The notes under the pieces are model-generated. The model saw only the letters and a list, made by a program, of their open reading frames with translations, searched no databases and was not told the DNA's origin. DNA of 64,000 nucleotides from Occultella aeris. Lineage in GTDB: Bacteria > Actinomycetota > Actinomycetes > Actinomycetales > Beutenbergiaceae. Shown piece after piece: positions 20,011 through 27,795 of the stretch (position 1 is its first letter; the number at the start of each line of letters is the position of its first letter). Made by a program: the position numbers and the translations under genes. The DNA lies in the NCBI RefSeq assembly GCF_902703175.1, contig NZ_CACRYJ010000030.1, positions 1 to 64,000 of the forward strand, read 5' to 3'.

Positions 20011-20514
20011 CTACCGGTAGTTCACGAACTGCAGCGCGGCGTCGATGTCCTCGGCGCCCTTGAGGAGCGCGATGACCGTCTGCAGGTCGTCGCGGTTCTT
20101 CGAGGAGACGCGGACCTCGTCGCCGGTGATCTGGGTCTTGACGCCCTTGGGTGCCTCGTCCCGGATCAACTTGGTGATCTTCTTCGCGTTCTCACCGGAC
20201 AGGCCCTCCTTGAGGGTGCCGGCCAGGCGGTACTCCTTGCCGGACAGTTGCGGCTCCTTCTCGGCGGTGTCGAACGCCTTCAGGGAGACGCCCCGGCGGA
20301 TGAGCTTGCTCTGGAACACGTCGAGCACGGCGAGGACCCGCTCCTCGGAATTGGCGACCATCACGATGGCCTCCTCGCCGCTCCAGCTGATGGAGGCGCC
20401 GACGTTCTTGAAGTCGTACCGCTGGGAGAGTTCCTTGGCGGCCTGGTTCAACGCGTTGTCCACCTCCTGGCGGTCGACCTTGCTGACGACGTCGAACGAG
20501 GAATCGCTGGCCAC
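20011..20514 (-). CDS. YajQ-family nucleotide-binding protein
   Basis: YajQ (DUF520) proteins are about 160 residues, with two similar alpha/beta domains; some bind cyclic di-GMP or tRNA/nucleotides. This one is 167 residues and opens with [20 protein letters not shown], the conserved family start, and ends with LQFVNYR. The GTG at 20514 follows AAGGAG and begins exactly on the family motif, whereas the longer open frame does not. Cellular role here is unknown. Confidence 0.9.
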   Translation of the reverse strand: MASDSSFDVVSKVDRQEVDNALNQAAKELSQRYDFKNVGASISWSGEEAIVMVANSEERVLAVLDVFQSKLIRRGVSLKAFDTAEKEPQLSGKEYRLAGTLKEGLSGENAKKITKLIRDEAPKGVKTQITGDEVRVSSKNRDDLQTVIALLKGAEDIDAALQFVNYR

Positions 20515-20625
20515 AGGGGGCTCCTTCTGGAGTGTGCTTGACCACACCGCGGCCGCGGGCGGGCTCGCGATGGTCACGGGACGGTCCCGGACTTGGTATT
20601 GTTCCATCCGGTCCTTCGACCATAC

Positions 20626-20707
20626 GGCGGGTTGCCCGAGCGGCCAAAGGGAGCTGACTGTAAATCAGCCGCGTTACGCTTCGCAGGTTCGAATCCTGCA
20701 CCCGCCA
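20626..20707 (+). tRNA. tRNA-Tyr (GTA)
   Basis: The acceptor stem pairs GGCGGGT (20626-20632) with ACCCGCC (20700-20706), with discriminator A at 20707 and encoded CCA at 20708-20710. The anticodon loop CTGTAAA gives GTA. The long variable arm is as expected for class II tRNA-Tyr, and the T-arm has TTCGAAT. Confidence 0.97.
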
Positions 20708-20839
20708 CCAGCGCCTGGGGCGCCTCCCACCGGAGGTGCCCCTTCGCCGTCGTCGGCGTCGAAGAGTCCGGCTGTGTGATGTTCGCCATGTTGGGCCCGA
20801 TCCGGCCCGCTTGCGGCTCGTGTGAGCAGGACCTCGCGC

Positions 20840-20845
20840 TAGGAT
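20840..20845 (+). promoter_or_regulatory. Candidate -10 for tRNA-Thr
   Basis: TAGGAT lies 41 nt upstream of the mature tRNA-Thr end. No good -35 is seen at normal spacing. Confidence 0.35.
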
Positions 20846-20885
20846 TTCGTCTGCAGGCGCACGAGCATGTAACCTCGTTCCCGCT

Positions 20886-20958
20886 GCCCCGATAGCTCAG
20901 TCGGTAGAGCGTCTCCATGGTAAGGAGAAGGTCTAGGGTTCGATTCCCTATCGGGGCT
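20886..20958 (+). tRNA. tRNA-Thr (GGT)
   Basis: GCCCCGA (20886-20892) pairs with TCGGGGC (20951-20957). The anticodon arm TCTCC-ATGGTAA-GGAGA gives GGT. The D-arm GCTC..GAGC and T-loop TTCGATT are present. CCA is not encoded. It lies between tRNA-Tyr and tRNA-Met. Confidence 0.97.
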
Positions 20959-21008
20959 CTGCTCCACAGGTTGCCCACCGCCCCGGCGGCGGGCCGCCCG
21001 TGGGTCGA

Positions 21009-21082
21009 GGCGGGGTAGCTCAGTCGGTCAGAGCGCACGACTCATAATCGTGAGGTCGCGGGTTCGAGCCCCGCCCCCGCTA
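21009..21082 (+). tRNA. tRNA-Met (CAT), elongator type
   Basis: GGCGGGG (21009-21015) pairs with CCCCGCT (21075-21081) through one G-T pair. The anticodon stem-loop CACGA-CTCATAA-TCGTG gives CAT. The stem lacks the three G-C pairs of initiator tRNA, so it is an elongator Met tRNA. CCA is not encoded. It immediately precedes rpmG. Confidence 0.95.
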
Positions 21083-21138
21083 CCGCATTCGAGAAGCAAA
21101 CATCCGCACCAGCGCGGGTGCCAACGTGAGGAAGACCA

Positions 21139-21309
21139 GTGGCCAGCAAGTCTGCGGATGTCCGCCCCAAGATCACCCTTGCCTGCGAAGTGTGCAAGGA
21201 GCGCAACTACATCACCAAGAAGAACCGTCGGAACAACCCCGACCGGCTCGAGCTGGGCAAGTACTGCCCCCGCTGCAACGCCAAGACGACGCACCGCGAG
21301 ACGCGCTGA
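21139..21309 (+). CDS. rpmG: 50S ribosomal protein L33 (zinc-ribbon form)
   Basis: A 56-residue ribosomal protein with C16-x-x-C19 and C43-x-x-C46, the zinc-binding type of L33. The start is GTG at 21139 after GAGGAAG. The position between tRNA-Met and the paired MaoC-like dehydratase genes is the conserved actinobacterial arrangement upstream of the secE-nusG region. Confidence 0.96.
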   Translation: MASKSADVRPKITLACEVCKERNYITKKNRRNNPDRLELGKYCPRCNAKTTHRETR

Positions 21310-21319
21310 CCTCGGCGAC

Positions 21320-21325
21320 TAGCAT
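21320..21325 (+). promoter_or_regulatory. -10 hexamer for a leaderless hadA-like transcript
   Basis: TAGCAT ends 7 nt before the ATG at 21333, the spacing expected when transcription starts at the initiation codon. This favours 21333 over the in-frame ATG at 21324, which overlaps the hexamer. Confidence 0.5.
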
Positions 21326-21332
21326 GACGGGC

Positions 21333-21785
21333 ATGACTGAAGTCAATGCCGACCTCGTAGGGCGGGTGTTCTCCGGAACCCCGCCCTACGTCGTGTCCGC
21401 CGTCAAGATCGCCGAGTTCGCCGAGGCCGTGGGGGCCGGCTCACCCCTGCACCACGACCCCGCGGCGGCCCGAGCCGCTGGCCACGCCGACGTGATCGCC
21501 CCGGTCACCTTCGCCGTCGTGATCGCCCAGCGCGCCGAGGCCGAATACATCGACTCGCCGGAGGCCGGCATCGACTTCTCCCGCGTGGTGCACGCAAACG
21601 AGGCATTCACCGCGCACCGCCCGATCGTCGCGGGGGACCGGCTGCACACGGCCGTCCACGTGGACGCGGTCACCGAGCGGGCCGGCATCGCCATGGTCAG
21701 CACCCGGTGCGAGATCACCGATGACGGCGGGGCCCCCGTGGTGTCCGTGACCTCAACTCTCGCGGTACGGGGGACGGACGCGTGA
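21333..21785 (+). CDS. HadA-like MaoC-family dehydratase subunit
   Basis: A 150-residue hot-dog-fold protein resembling the FAS1-type/MaoC N-terminal dehydratase. In mycobacteria the neighbouring HadA/HadB/HadC proteins dehydrate (3R)-hydroxyacyl-ACP; most other actinobacteria keep only an A-B pair of less certain role. The sequence has the PLHHDPAAARAAGHADVIAP segment in place of the hydratase D-x-x-x-x-H core, so this is the non-catalytic or stabilising partner type. It overlaps the next gene by four bases (GTGA), which implies a stoichiometric complex. The start at 21333 is set by the leaderless promoter; 21324 is the alternative. Confidence 0.82.
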   Translation: MTEVNADLVGRVFSGTPPYVVSAVKIAEFAEAVGAGSPLHHDPAAARAAGHADVIAPVTFAVVIAQRAEAEYIDSPEAGIDFSRVVHANEAFTAHRPIVAGDRLHTAVHVDAVTERAGIAMVSTRCEITDDGGAPVVSVTSTLAVRGTDA

Positions 21786-22204
21786 GCGCCCTCACCGCCG
21801 ACGTCGGCGTCGGCGCCGAGTTGTTCTCCGTCACCCGCAGCGTCGACCGGGCCGCCCTGGTGCGCTATGCGGGGGCCAGTGGCGACTTCAACCCGATCCA
21901 CTGGAACGAGGCCTTCGCGCTCGAGGTTGGTCTGCCCGGCGTGATCGCGCACGGGATGCTCACCATGGGCGTCGCCGGATCCGCGCTGACCGACTGGCTC
22001 GACGACCCCACCGATGTGCTCTCCTACGGCGTGCGGTTCACCCGTCCGGTGCCGGTGCCCGACCCGGGCGCTGTTGAGCTGCTGATCGTGGCCACCGTCG
22101 GCGCCGTTGATCCCGGTGCGGGTACCGCCCGCGTGGACCTGCGGGTCACCGTCGAGGACAAGACCGTGCTCGGCAAGGCACAGGCACAGGTGCGGTTGCA
22201 CTGA
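21782..22204 (+). CDS. HadB-like MaoC-family (R)-hydratase/dehydratase subunit
   Basis: A 140-residue hot-dog protein carrying the full hydratase-2 motif SGDFNPIHWN (Asp and His catalytic) followed by GLPGVIAHGMLTMG. It is the catalytic partner of the preceding gene, with which it overlaps by four bases. Probable reaction: hydration/dehydration of a (3R)-hydroxyacyl thioester. The carrier (ACP or CoA) and chain length cannot be told. In related genomes murB usually follows; here a LacI-MFS pair lies between. Confidence 0.87.
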   Translation: MSALTADVGVGAELFSVTRSVDRAALVRYAGASGDFNPIHWNEAFALEVGLPGVIAHGMLTMGVAGSALTDWLDDPTDVLSYGVRFTRPVPVPDPGAVELLIVATVGAVDPGAGTARVDLRVTVEDKTVLGKAQAQVRLH

Positions 22205-22252
22205 GCGCCGCCGCACGGCCCGACGGCGGTCGCTCGCCTCGTTCGCGGACGG

Positions 22253-23302
22253 TCAGGCCGGGGCCGGTCCGGTCGTGGTGCCCGGCCGCAACTCGACTGC
22301 CAGGACGGCGGAGCGCGCGCGCCCGCCGGCGGCGAGCGCGATCGCGGCCGCAGCGGCCAGGCGGCCCTTCTCCTGGATGGGCTGCGTCACCGTGGTGAGC
22401 ACGTCCTCACCGAGCCAGGGCAGGTCCACGCCGTCGAACCCGGCGATCGAGACGTCCTGCGGCACCCGCAGTCCACGCTCGCGGGCGGCGAGCAACAGGC
22501 CGGCGGCGAGCAGGTCACTGAACCCGACCAACGCCGTCGGGCGGGGCGTGGCATCGAGCAGGGCGTGTCCGGCGCGGATGCCCTCCTCCACCCAGGACCC
22601 GCGGGCCACCTGGGCCGCCGAGGGCAGCACGCCACCTTCGAGCAGGCCCGCCCACCGGGCCGCGGTGTACGGAGCGGTGGAGCGGCCCGGCCGGGCCGGG
22701 TCCAACGGGCCGGGCTCGACGCGCGGTCCCCACGGCAGGGTGACCACCCCGACGACATCGTGGCCGAGCCCGCGCAGGTGCTCGGCGACGGCCCGCATCC
22801 CCGCGGCGTCCGTGACCCGGATCGAGACCGAGCCGCGCACGGCCATGTCCACGTGCACGGCCGGGACCGCGCGATCGCGCAGGACCCGCACCGAGGGGGC
22901 GCCGGCGGCGGCGCCGTTGAGCAGGATCGCGGCGTCCATCGCCGCGTGCCGGAGCAGGTCCGGGGCCTGGCCGGACGCGTCGTCGGTGGGCACGAGCAGC
23001 ATGCCCAGATCCGACTCTCCGAGTGTGGTGGCGACGCCGTCGAGGGTCTGGATGGCCACCGGATCACGGAAGTTCTGACGCAGATCCTTGCGGACCACGA
23101 CCCCGATCACGCCGCTGCGACCCCGCCGCAGCGACCGGGCCACCGGGTTCGGCCCGGAGTAGCCCAGGTCCGCGGCGGCCGCGAGCACCTTGGCCTTCGT
23201 GGCTGCCGAGATCGGACCGGCGCCGGAGAACGCGAGCGATGCCGTCGAGATCGAGACACCCGCGGCGCGGGCCACGTCGGTCAGTGTGGCGCGAGTGGTC
23301 AC
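22253..23302 (-). CDS. LacI-family transcriptional regulator
   Basis: The 349 residues comprise an N-terminal helix-turn-helix (TLTDVARAAGVSISTASLAF and the hinge region to about 60) and a periplasmic-binding-like effector domain. The GTG at 23302 follows AGGAGGAAGGG and places the HTH at the very N-terminus as in the family; the open frame further upstream is not LacI-like. It is divergent from an MFS transporter with a LacI-type near-palindrome between them. It most likely represses that transporter until a sugar-like ligand binds. The ligand is unknown. Confidence 0.9.
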   Translation of the reverse strand: MTTRATLTDVARAAGVSISTASLAFSGAGPISAATKAKVLAAAADLGYSGPNPVARSLRRGRSGVIGVVVRKDLRQNFRDPVAIQTLDGVATTLGESDLGMLLVPTDDASGQAPDLLRHAAMDAAILLNGAAAGAPSVRVLRDRAVPAVHVDMAVRGSVSIRVTDAAGMRAVAEHLRGLGHDVVGVVTLPWGPRVEPGPLDPARPGRSTAPYTAARWAGLLEGGVLPSAAQVARGSWVEEGIRAGHALLDATPRPTALVGFSDLLAAGLLLAARERGLRVPQDVSIAGFDGVDLPWLGEDVLTTVTQPIQEKGRLAAAAAIALAAGGRARSAVLAVELRPGTTTGPAPA

Positions 23303-23386
23303 GGACGCCCTTCCTCCTCGACGACATCGGCTGTTCTGCTCCGCCGGCGGACGCGGCCAGGTTCCGTGGGGCCGGACGGCACACGA

Positions 23387-23392
23387 TAGCCT
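23387..23392 (+). promoter_or_regulatory. Candidate -10 of the MFS gene
   Basis: TAGCCT fits TANNNT. The candidate LacI operator begins 8 nt downstream, where a repressor would cover the transcription start. Confidence 0.4.
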
Positions 23393-23399
23393 AGGCCGG

Positions 23400-23413
23400 T
23401 CGAAACGTTGCGA
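23400..23413. promoter_or_regulatory. Candidate LacI-family operator
   Basis: TCGAAACGTTGCGA is palindromic at 12 of 14 positions, with the central AACGTT/CG step typical of LacI-family operators. It lies between the regulator and the MFS transporter, 25 bp before the transporter ATG. Confidence 0.65.
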
Positions 23414-23437
23414 CATCCCGTACGTCCGAGAGTGACC

Positions 23438-24691
23438 ATGACCCCCTCCGAGCCAGGCGCCGCTGTGTCAGTCCAGTCGGTGCACGCCCGCCGCGGCGCC
23501 GCAGCCGTGTTCGCGACGTTCGTCCTCAACGGCTTCACGTTCGCCAACTGGTTGGCGCGGATCCCGACGATCAGGGACGAGCTCGGCCTGCGGCCCGAGC
23601 AGCTCGGCCTGATCATCCTGCTGGGCTCACTCGGGTCGCTGACCGCGCTGCCCGTCACGGGCAGGATCCTGGTCCAGATCGGGGCAGTGCGGACCGTCAT
23701 CGCGGCCTCCGTGGTGGCGGCCGCCGGTCTGGTCGTGGCCGTCACGGGGGTGGCCCAGATCAACCCGCTGCTGGTGGGGGCCGGCCTGTTCCTGTCGACG
23801 ATGGGCATCGGGGCCTGGGACGTCGGCATGAACTTCGAAGGTGCCCGGGTGGAACAAGCACTCGGGCGGGCGATCATGCCCTGGTTCCACGGCGGCTTCT
23901 CGATCGGCACCGTGCTCGGCGCCGCTGCCGGTGGTCTGGCGATCCGCTTGGCCGTGCCCGTGCCGACCCACATGCTCGTGGTGGTCGGGGCCGCCGTCGT
24001 GCTGGTCGTGGTGATGACCCGCGGGTACCTCCCGGAGACGCCCGAGCAGCGCCGAGCCGCAGCAGTCCAGGGCGAGCACCACGGCACCCGCTCCTACCTC
24101 CGGTTCTGGCTCGAGCCGAGGACGCTGATGGTGGGCCTGGTGGTGCTCGCGGCGGCGCTGACCGAGGGAGCGGCCAACGACTGGCTCGCGCTCGCGGTGA
24201 TCGACGGCTTCGAGACCCCGAACGAGACCGGCGCGTTCGGGCTCACCGTGTTCCTGACCGCGATGACCGTGATGCGCTTCCTCGGCACGTTCCTGCTGGA
24301 CCGGTTCGGGCGGGTGGTCGTGCTCCGGCTGTGCACCGGCCTCGCCATCGTGGGCCTGCTCGTGTTCACCCTCTCGCCCACGCTGCCCCTCGCGCTCATC
24401 GGGGCGGTGCTCTGGGGGATGGGTGCCGCACTCGGCTTTCCGGTCGGGATGAGCGCGGCGTCCGACGACCCCGCGAAGGCCGCGGGTCGGTTGTCCGTGG
24501 TGGCCACGATCGGTTACACCGCGTTCCTGGTGGGGCCGGGACTGCTCGGCCTCCTCGCCAGCCACGTCGGGTACCGGCACGCCCTGCTGGCGATCCTGGT
24601 GCCGCTCGTCGTCGGCCTGCTCGTGATCCCCGCGGCACGGCCGCTGGGGCGTCCCGCTGAGGACCCCGACGGCGCAGCACCGGCCGCGTAG
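23438..24691 (+). CDS. Major facilitator superfamily transporter
   Basis: A 417-residue twelve-helix MFS protein. The first helix region FVLNGFTFANWLARIPTIRD and the two similar halves place it near the YbjJ/fucose-permease-like MFS branch, whose members move sugars or act as uncharacterised exporters. The ATG at 23438 was chosen; GTG 23432 and a later GTG are possible. It is controlled, by inference, by the divergent LacI regulator. Substrate unknown. Confidence 0.82.
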   Translation: MTPSEPGAAVSVQSVHARRGAAAVFATFVLNGFTFANWLARIPTIRDELGLRPEQLGLIILLGSLGSLTALPVTGRILVQIGAVRTVIAASVVAAAGLVVAVTGVAQINPLLVGAGLFLSTMGIGAWDVGMNFEGARVEQALGRAIMPWFHGGFSIGTVLGAAAGGLAIRLAVPVPTHMLVVVGAAVVLVVVMTRGYLPETPEQRRAAAVQGEHHGTRSYLRFWLEPRTLMVGLVVLAAALTEGAANDWLALAVIDGFETPNETGAFGLTVFLTAMTVMRFLGTFLLDRFGRVVVLRLCTGLAIVGLLVFTLSPTLPLALIGAVLWGMGAALGFPVGMSAASDDPAKAAGRLSVVATIGYTAFLVGPGLLGLLASHVGYRHALLAILVPLVVGLLVIPAARPLGRPAEDPDGAAPAA

Positions 24692-24740
24692 GTCGCTCCC
24701 GGCGCGCCGCACGCACCCGGGCTCGGCCGCCTCCGCGGCG

Positions 24741-24746
24741 TAGATT
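24741..24746 (+). promoter_or_regulatory. -10 hexamer for murB
   Basis: TAGATT ends 6 nt before the murB ATG (24753), suggesting a leaderless transcript. The intervening GGGGGG could instead act as a ribosome-binding site for a longer read-through message. Confidence 0.5.
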
Positions 24747-24752
24747 GGGGGG

Positions 24753-25859
24753 ATGACGACCGCGGCCCAGTCCAACTCCCTGCGTACCCCGGCGCCGGTG
24801 CCGCTCGCCGACGCCACCACGCTACGGGTGGGCGGACCGGCCCGCCGCCAGGTCGAGGCCGCGACCGAAGCGGAGTTCATCGACGCGATCCGCGCCGCGG
24901 ACGACGCCGGTGAGCCGCTCCTGGTGCTCGGCGGCGGTTCCAACGTGCTGATCGCCGACGACGGCTTCGACGGCGTGGTGCTGCGGGATGCCCGGCGCGG
25001 CGTCGTCGTGGAGAGCGAGGACACCTGCGGCGGCAGCTCCGCCCGGGTACCGGCCGGGCAGCCCTGGGACGAGTTCGTGGTGCGGGCCATCGAGGAGGGC
25101 TGGATGGGCGTCGAGGCGCTCTCCGGGATCCCCGGCTCCACCGGCGCCACACCGGTCCAGAACGTGGGCGCCTACGGCCAGGAGGTCAGCGACGTGATCT
25201 CCTCCGTGCGCACCTGGGACCGCGCGGAACGCCGGGTCCGCACCCTGGCCCGGGTGGACCTGAGGTTCGGCTACCGGGACTCACTGCTCAAACGGACCCT
25301 GCGCGCCCCGTCCGCGGACCGGATCTGGGGGCCGACGCCCCGGTATGTGGTCCTCGACGTCGGCTTCCAGTTGGTGCTAGCCACGCGCTCGGCCCCGATC
25401 CGCTACGCCGAGCTCGCCGCTGCCCTCGGCGTGGAACTCGGCCAGCGGGCTCCCTCGGTCGAGGTTCGCGAGGCGGTGCTGGGACTGCGCCGGCGCAAGG
25501 GCATGGTCCTCGACGCCGACGATCACGACACCTGGAGCGCCGGCTCGTTCTTCACGAACCCGATCCTGGCGGCCGACGACGCGGCGCGGCTGCCCGAGGG
25601 TGCGCCACGCTTCGACGCGGGCGACGGGCGGGTCAAGACCAGCGCCGCGTGGCTGATCGACCACTCCGGCTTCGGCAAGGGCTACGGCCTGCCCGGGCCG
25701 GCGGCACTGTCCACCAAGCACGTGCTCGCCCTGACCAACCGCGGCGATGCGAGTGCCGCGGACCTCGTCTCGTTGGCGCGGAAGGTCCGCGCCGGGGTAC
25801 AGGCGGCGCACGGCATCACCCTGGTCCCGGAGCCGGTCCTGGTGGGTCTGACCCTCTGA
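24753..25859 (+). CDS. murB: UDP-N-acetylenolpyruvoylglucosamine reductase MurB
   Basis: MurB is the FAD enzyme that reduces enolpyruvyl-UDP-GlcNAc to UDP-MurNAc in cell-wall synthesis. The 368 residues show the FAD-binding GGGSNVLIADDGF segment (about 60-72), SGIPGSTGATPVQNVGAYG, the R-x-KGMVLD block, the active-site WSAGSFFTNPI serine region and the terminal VPEPVLVG glutamate. This is the type I (longer) MurB form. The gene order hadAB-murB is ancestral in actinobacteria but interrupted here. Confidence 0.96.
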   Translation: MTTAAQSNSLRTPAPVPLADATTLRVGGPARRQVEAATEAEFIDAIRAADDAGEPLLVLGGGSNVLIADDGFDGVVLRDARRGVVVESEDTCGGSSARVPAGQPWDEFVVRAIEEGWMGVEALSGIPGSTGATPVQNVGAYGQEVSDVISSVRTWDRAERRVRTLARVDLRFGYRDSLLKRTLRAPSADRIWGPTPRYVVLDVGFQLVLATRSAPIRYAELAAALGVELGQRAPSVEVREAVLGLRRRKGMVLDADDHDTWSAGSFFTNPILAADDAARLPEGAPRFDAGDGRVKTSAAWLIDHSGFGKGYGLPGPAALSTKHVLALTNRGDASAADLVSLARKVRAGVQAAHGITLVPEPVLVGLTL

Positions 25860-25860
25860 G

Positions 25861-25888
25861 GCGCCGGGTTCCATCGCGCAACCGGCGC
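25861..25888. terminator. Imperfect hairpin between convergent murB and hydrolase genes
   Basis: GCGCCGGGTT (25861-25870) pairs with AACCGGCGC (25880-25888) with one bulged G. It is placed to end both convergent transcripts. Confidence 0.5.
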
Positions 25889-25898
25889 GGCCCGGAGA

Positions 25899-26606
25899 TC
25901 AGGTGCCGTAGTCGGCGACGGCGGCCACGATCGTGTCCTGGACCCGAGGGTCCCCCAGGATGCGGAAGTGGCCACTGACCGGAACCCGGATGTTGCGGGC
26001 TCCCAGCAGTTCGCTGCCGCCCGGGATGTGCGGGTCCCAGGACGCGTGAACCGAGGTGATCGCGGCGTCCACGGCGCGTTGCCGGCCCAGTCGGCGCACT
26101 CCCGCGGGGGAGAGCGCTCGCACGGCCGCGACCGGCAGGTACCGGGCGTAGGAGGAGCCCGCGAACGGCGTGTTCACCGCCACCATGCCGAGCACCCGCG
26201 GTGCGCCGGCCACGCCGGCCGTCGCGACGCCGTCGAGCATCACCTGCTTGCCGATCAGGCCACCCTTGCTGTGCGCCACGAGGACCACGGCGGGTAGCGC
26301 CAGTGCCTCCAGGTGCCGCGCGACGACGTCGGCACCGGTCCGCACATCCGCATGGTTGAGGCCGAGCTCACGCACCACATGGACGGGGTGCCCGGCATCG
26401 TGCAGACGCTCTGCCAGCGGTTCCAGGAACCGCCAGGACTCGTAGACGCCGGGCACGAGGACCACCGGCAGGCCGGCCCCGGGCCGTGGTGCGCGCGCCC
26501 ACGGCGGTTCGCGCGTCAGCAGGGAGTGGGCGATCCGGCCGACGGCGTAGGCGTAGTCGGCGGCCCAGGCCGCCGCTCGGCGCGCTGCGAGGGGGAGGTG
26601 CCTCAC
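25899..26606 (-). CDS. Alpha/beta-hydrolase (lipase/esterase-like)
   Basis: The 235 residues have an LVPGVYESW oxyanion-loop segment near 50, the nucleophile elbow VAHSKGG (A-x-S-x-G form) near 110, and a late HFRIL histidine. This suits a lipase/triacylglycerol hydrolase-like fold with no signal peptide, so a cytosolic esterase. The GTG at 26606 overlaps the stop of the upstream deaminase gene by four bases, making the two translationally coupled. The substrate is not known. Confidence 0.8.
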   Translation of the reverse strand: MRHLPLAARRAAAWAADYAYAVGRIAHSLLTREPPWARAPRPGAGLPVVLVPGVYESWRFLEPLAERLHDAGHPVHVVRELGLNHADVRTGADVVARHLEALALPAVVLVAHSKGGLIGKQVMLDGVATAGVAGAPRVLGMVAVNTPFAGSSYARYLPVAAVRALSPAGVRRLGRQRAVDAAITSVHASWDPHIPGGSELLGARNIRVPVSGHFRILGDPRVQDTIVAAVADYGT

Positions 26607-27721
26607 GTCGTGCCCGAGCCGTCGCTCCCGGCATGGGTGGGTTGCGGCTCGGCACGCGCGGCGCCGGGCCGGACGGGTCCCAGCCCGGGGTCCGGTGCGG
26701 CCAGCCATGCGTCCACGTCGGCGAGCATGGCGCGCTTCGACGTATCGGAAGCGCGCGAGGCCCGGATCGAACCGCGCGCGAGGTCGGCCACCCCGGCGTC
26801 GTCGAAGCCGTGCACCGTCCGGGCGCTCTCGTACTGGGCCAGCAGCCTCGAGCCGAACAGCAACGGGTCGTCCGCACCGAGGGCGATCGTCGCGCCGGCG
26901 TCGACGAGGGTGCGCAGCGGCACCTCGGCCGGCGTCGCGTACACCCCGAGGGACACGTTCGAGGCCGGGCACACCTCGAAGGCGATGCCGTCGGCGACCA
27001 CCTTCTCGAGCAGAGCCGGGTCCTCGCTGACCCGGACCCCGTGACCGAGGCGGTCCGGGTGCAGGTGCGCCACGACCTGAGCGGCGTGCTCGGGCCCGAG
27101 GAGCTCACCGCCGTGGGGGACCAGGGCCAGGCCCGCGCGGGCCGCGATGTGGAAGGCCGCGGCGAAGTCCGACGTCTGCCCGCGGCGCTCGTCGTTGCTG
27201 AGGCCGAAGCCGATCACCCCGCCGGGCCCTTCGTCGGCGTGCCGTGCCGCGAGCCGGGCCAAGGTCCTGGCCTCCAACGGGTGCCTCATCCGCGAGCAGG
27301 CGATGATGATCGCGACCTCGACCCCGGTCGCAGCGCTCGCGGCCGCGGCCTCGTCGGTGACGATCTCCAGGGCGGGGGTGATGCCACCGACGAACGGGGC
27401 GTAGGAGGTCGGGTCGACCTGGAGCTCGAGGCGCCTGGATCCCTCGGCGGCATCGGCGGTAGCCGCGTCCCGGACGATCCGGCGCATCGCCGCCTCGCTG
27501 CGGACCACTGCCCGGGCGGCGTCATACATGCGCTGGAACCGGAACCAGCCGCGCTCGTTGGCCGGGAGCCGGAGCGGGTCACCGGCGACGGTCTCCCGCA
27601 GCGACTCCGGCAGTCGCATCCGACGCTCCGCGGCGAGCTCGGTGAGGGCTGCCGGGCTCATCGAGCCGGTGAAGTGCAGGTGCAGGTGCGCCTTGGGCAG
27701 GAGACGGAGATCGCGGGGCAC
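26603..27721 (-). CDS. Adenosine deaminase-like metal hydrolase
   Basis: The metal-dependent amidohydrolase fold of adenosine/adenine deaminases is marked by HLHLHFTG near residues 12-19 (usual H-x-H), VPHGGE (catalytic Glu), RLGHGVR and LGADDPLLF (metal Asp). Thr replaces the usual Asp in the first motif (HLD to HFT), so substrate preference may differ from classical adenosine deaminase. I place the start at GTG 27721 because a TAGAGT -10 hexamer lies exactly 7 nt upstream (leaderless). GTG 27730, three codons earlier, is the alternative and would overlap the hexamer. A palindromic regulatory element lies just upstream. It is coupled to the hydrolase gene downstream. Confidence 0.85.
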   Translation of the reverse strand: MPRDLRLLPKAHLHLHFTGSMSPAALTELAAERRMRLPESLRETVAGDPLRLPANERGWFRFQRMYDAARAVVRSEAAMRRIVRDAATADAAEGSRRLELQVDPTSYAPFVGGITPALEIVTDEAAAASAATGVEVAIIIACSRMRHPLEARTLARLAARHADEGPGGVIGFGLSNDERRGQTSDFAAAFHIAARAGLALVPHGGELLGPEHAAQVVAHLHPDRLGHGVRVSEDPALLEKVVADGIAFEVCPASNVSLGVYATPAEVPLRTLVDAGATIALGADDPLLFGSRLLAQYESARTVHGFDDAGVADLARGSIRASRASDTSKRAMLADVDAWLAAPDPGLGPVRPGAARAEPQPTHAGSDGSGTT

Positions 27722-27728
27722 ATTCGTC

Positions 27729-27734
27729 ACTCTA
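27729..27734 (-). promoter_or_regulatory. -10 hexamer for the deaminase gene
   Basis: On the minus strand TAGAGT ends 7 nt before GTG 27721, the leaderless spacing. The palindrome at 27743-27758 would then cover its -35 zone. Confidence 0.45.
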
Positions 27735-27742
27735 GGACGAGG

Positions 27743-27785
27743 ATGAGAGTTCTCTCATGCGGACCTCACGTCGACGTCGATCGGG
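27743..27785. promoter_or_regulatory. Composite regulatory element, copy 1 (palindrome plus weak direct repeats)
   Basis: ATGAGAG-TT-CTCTCAT (27743-27758) is a perfect palindrome with a 2-nt centre. It is followed by 11-nt steps TCTCATG, CCTCACG, CGTCGAT from 27753, of which the last is degenerate. It sits between the deaminase (-) and APH-fold (+) genes. The same element precedes the four small exported protein genes. Confidence 0.7.
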
Positions 27786-27795
27786 AGGTGGTGAG

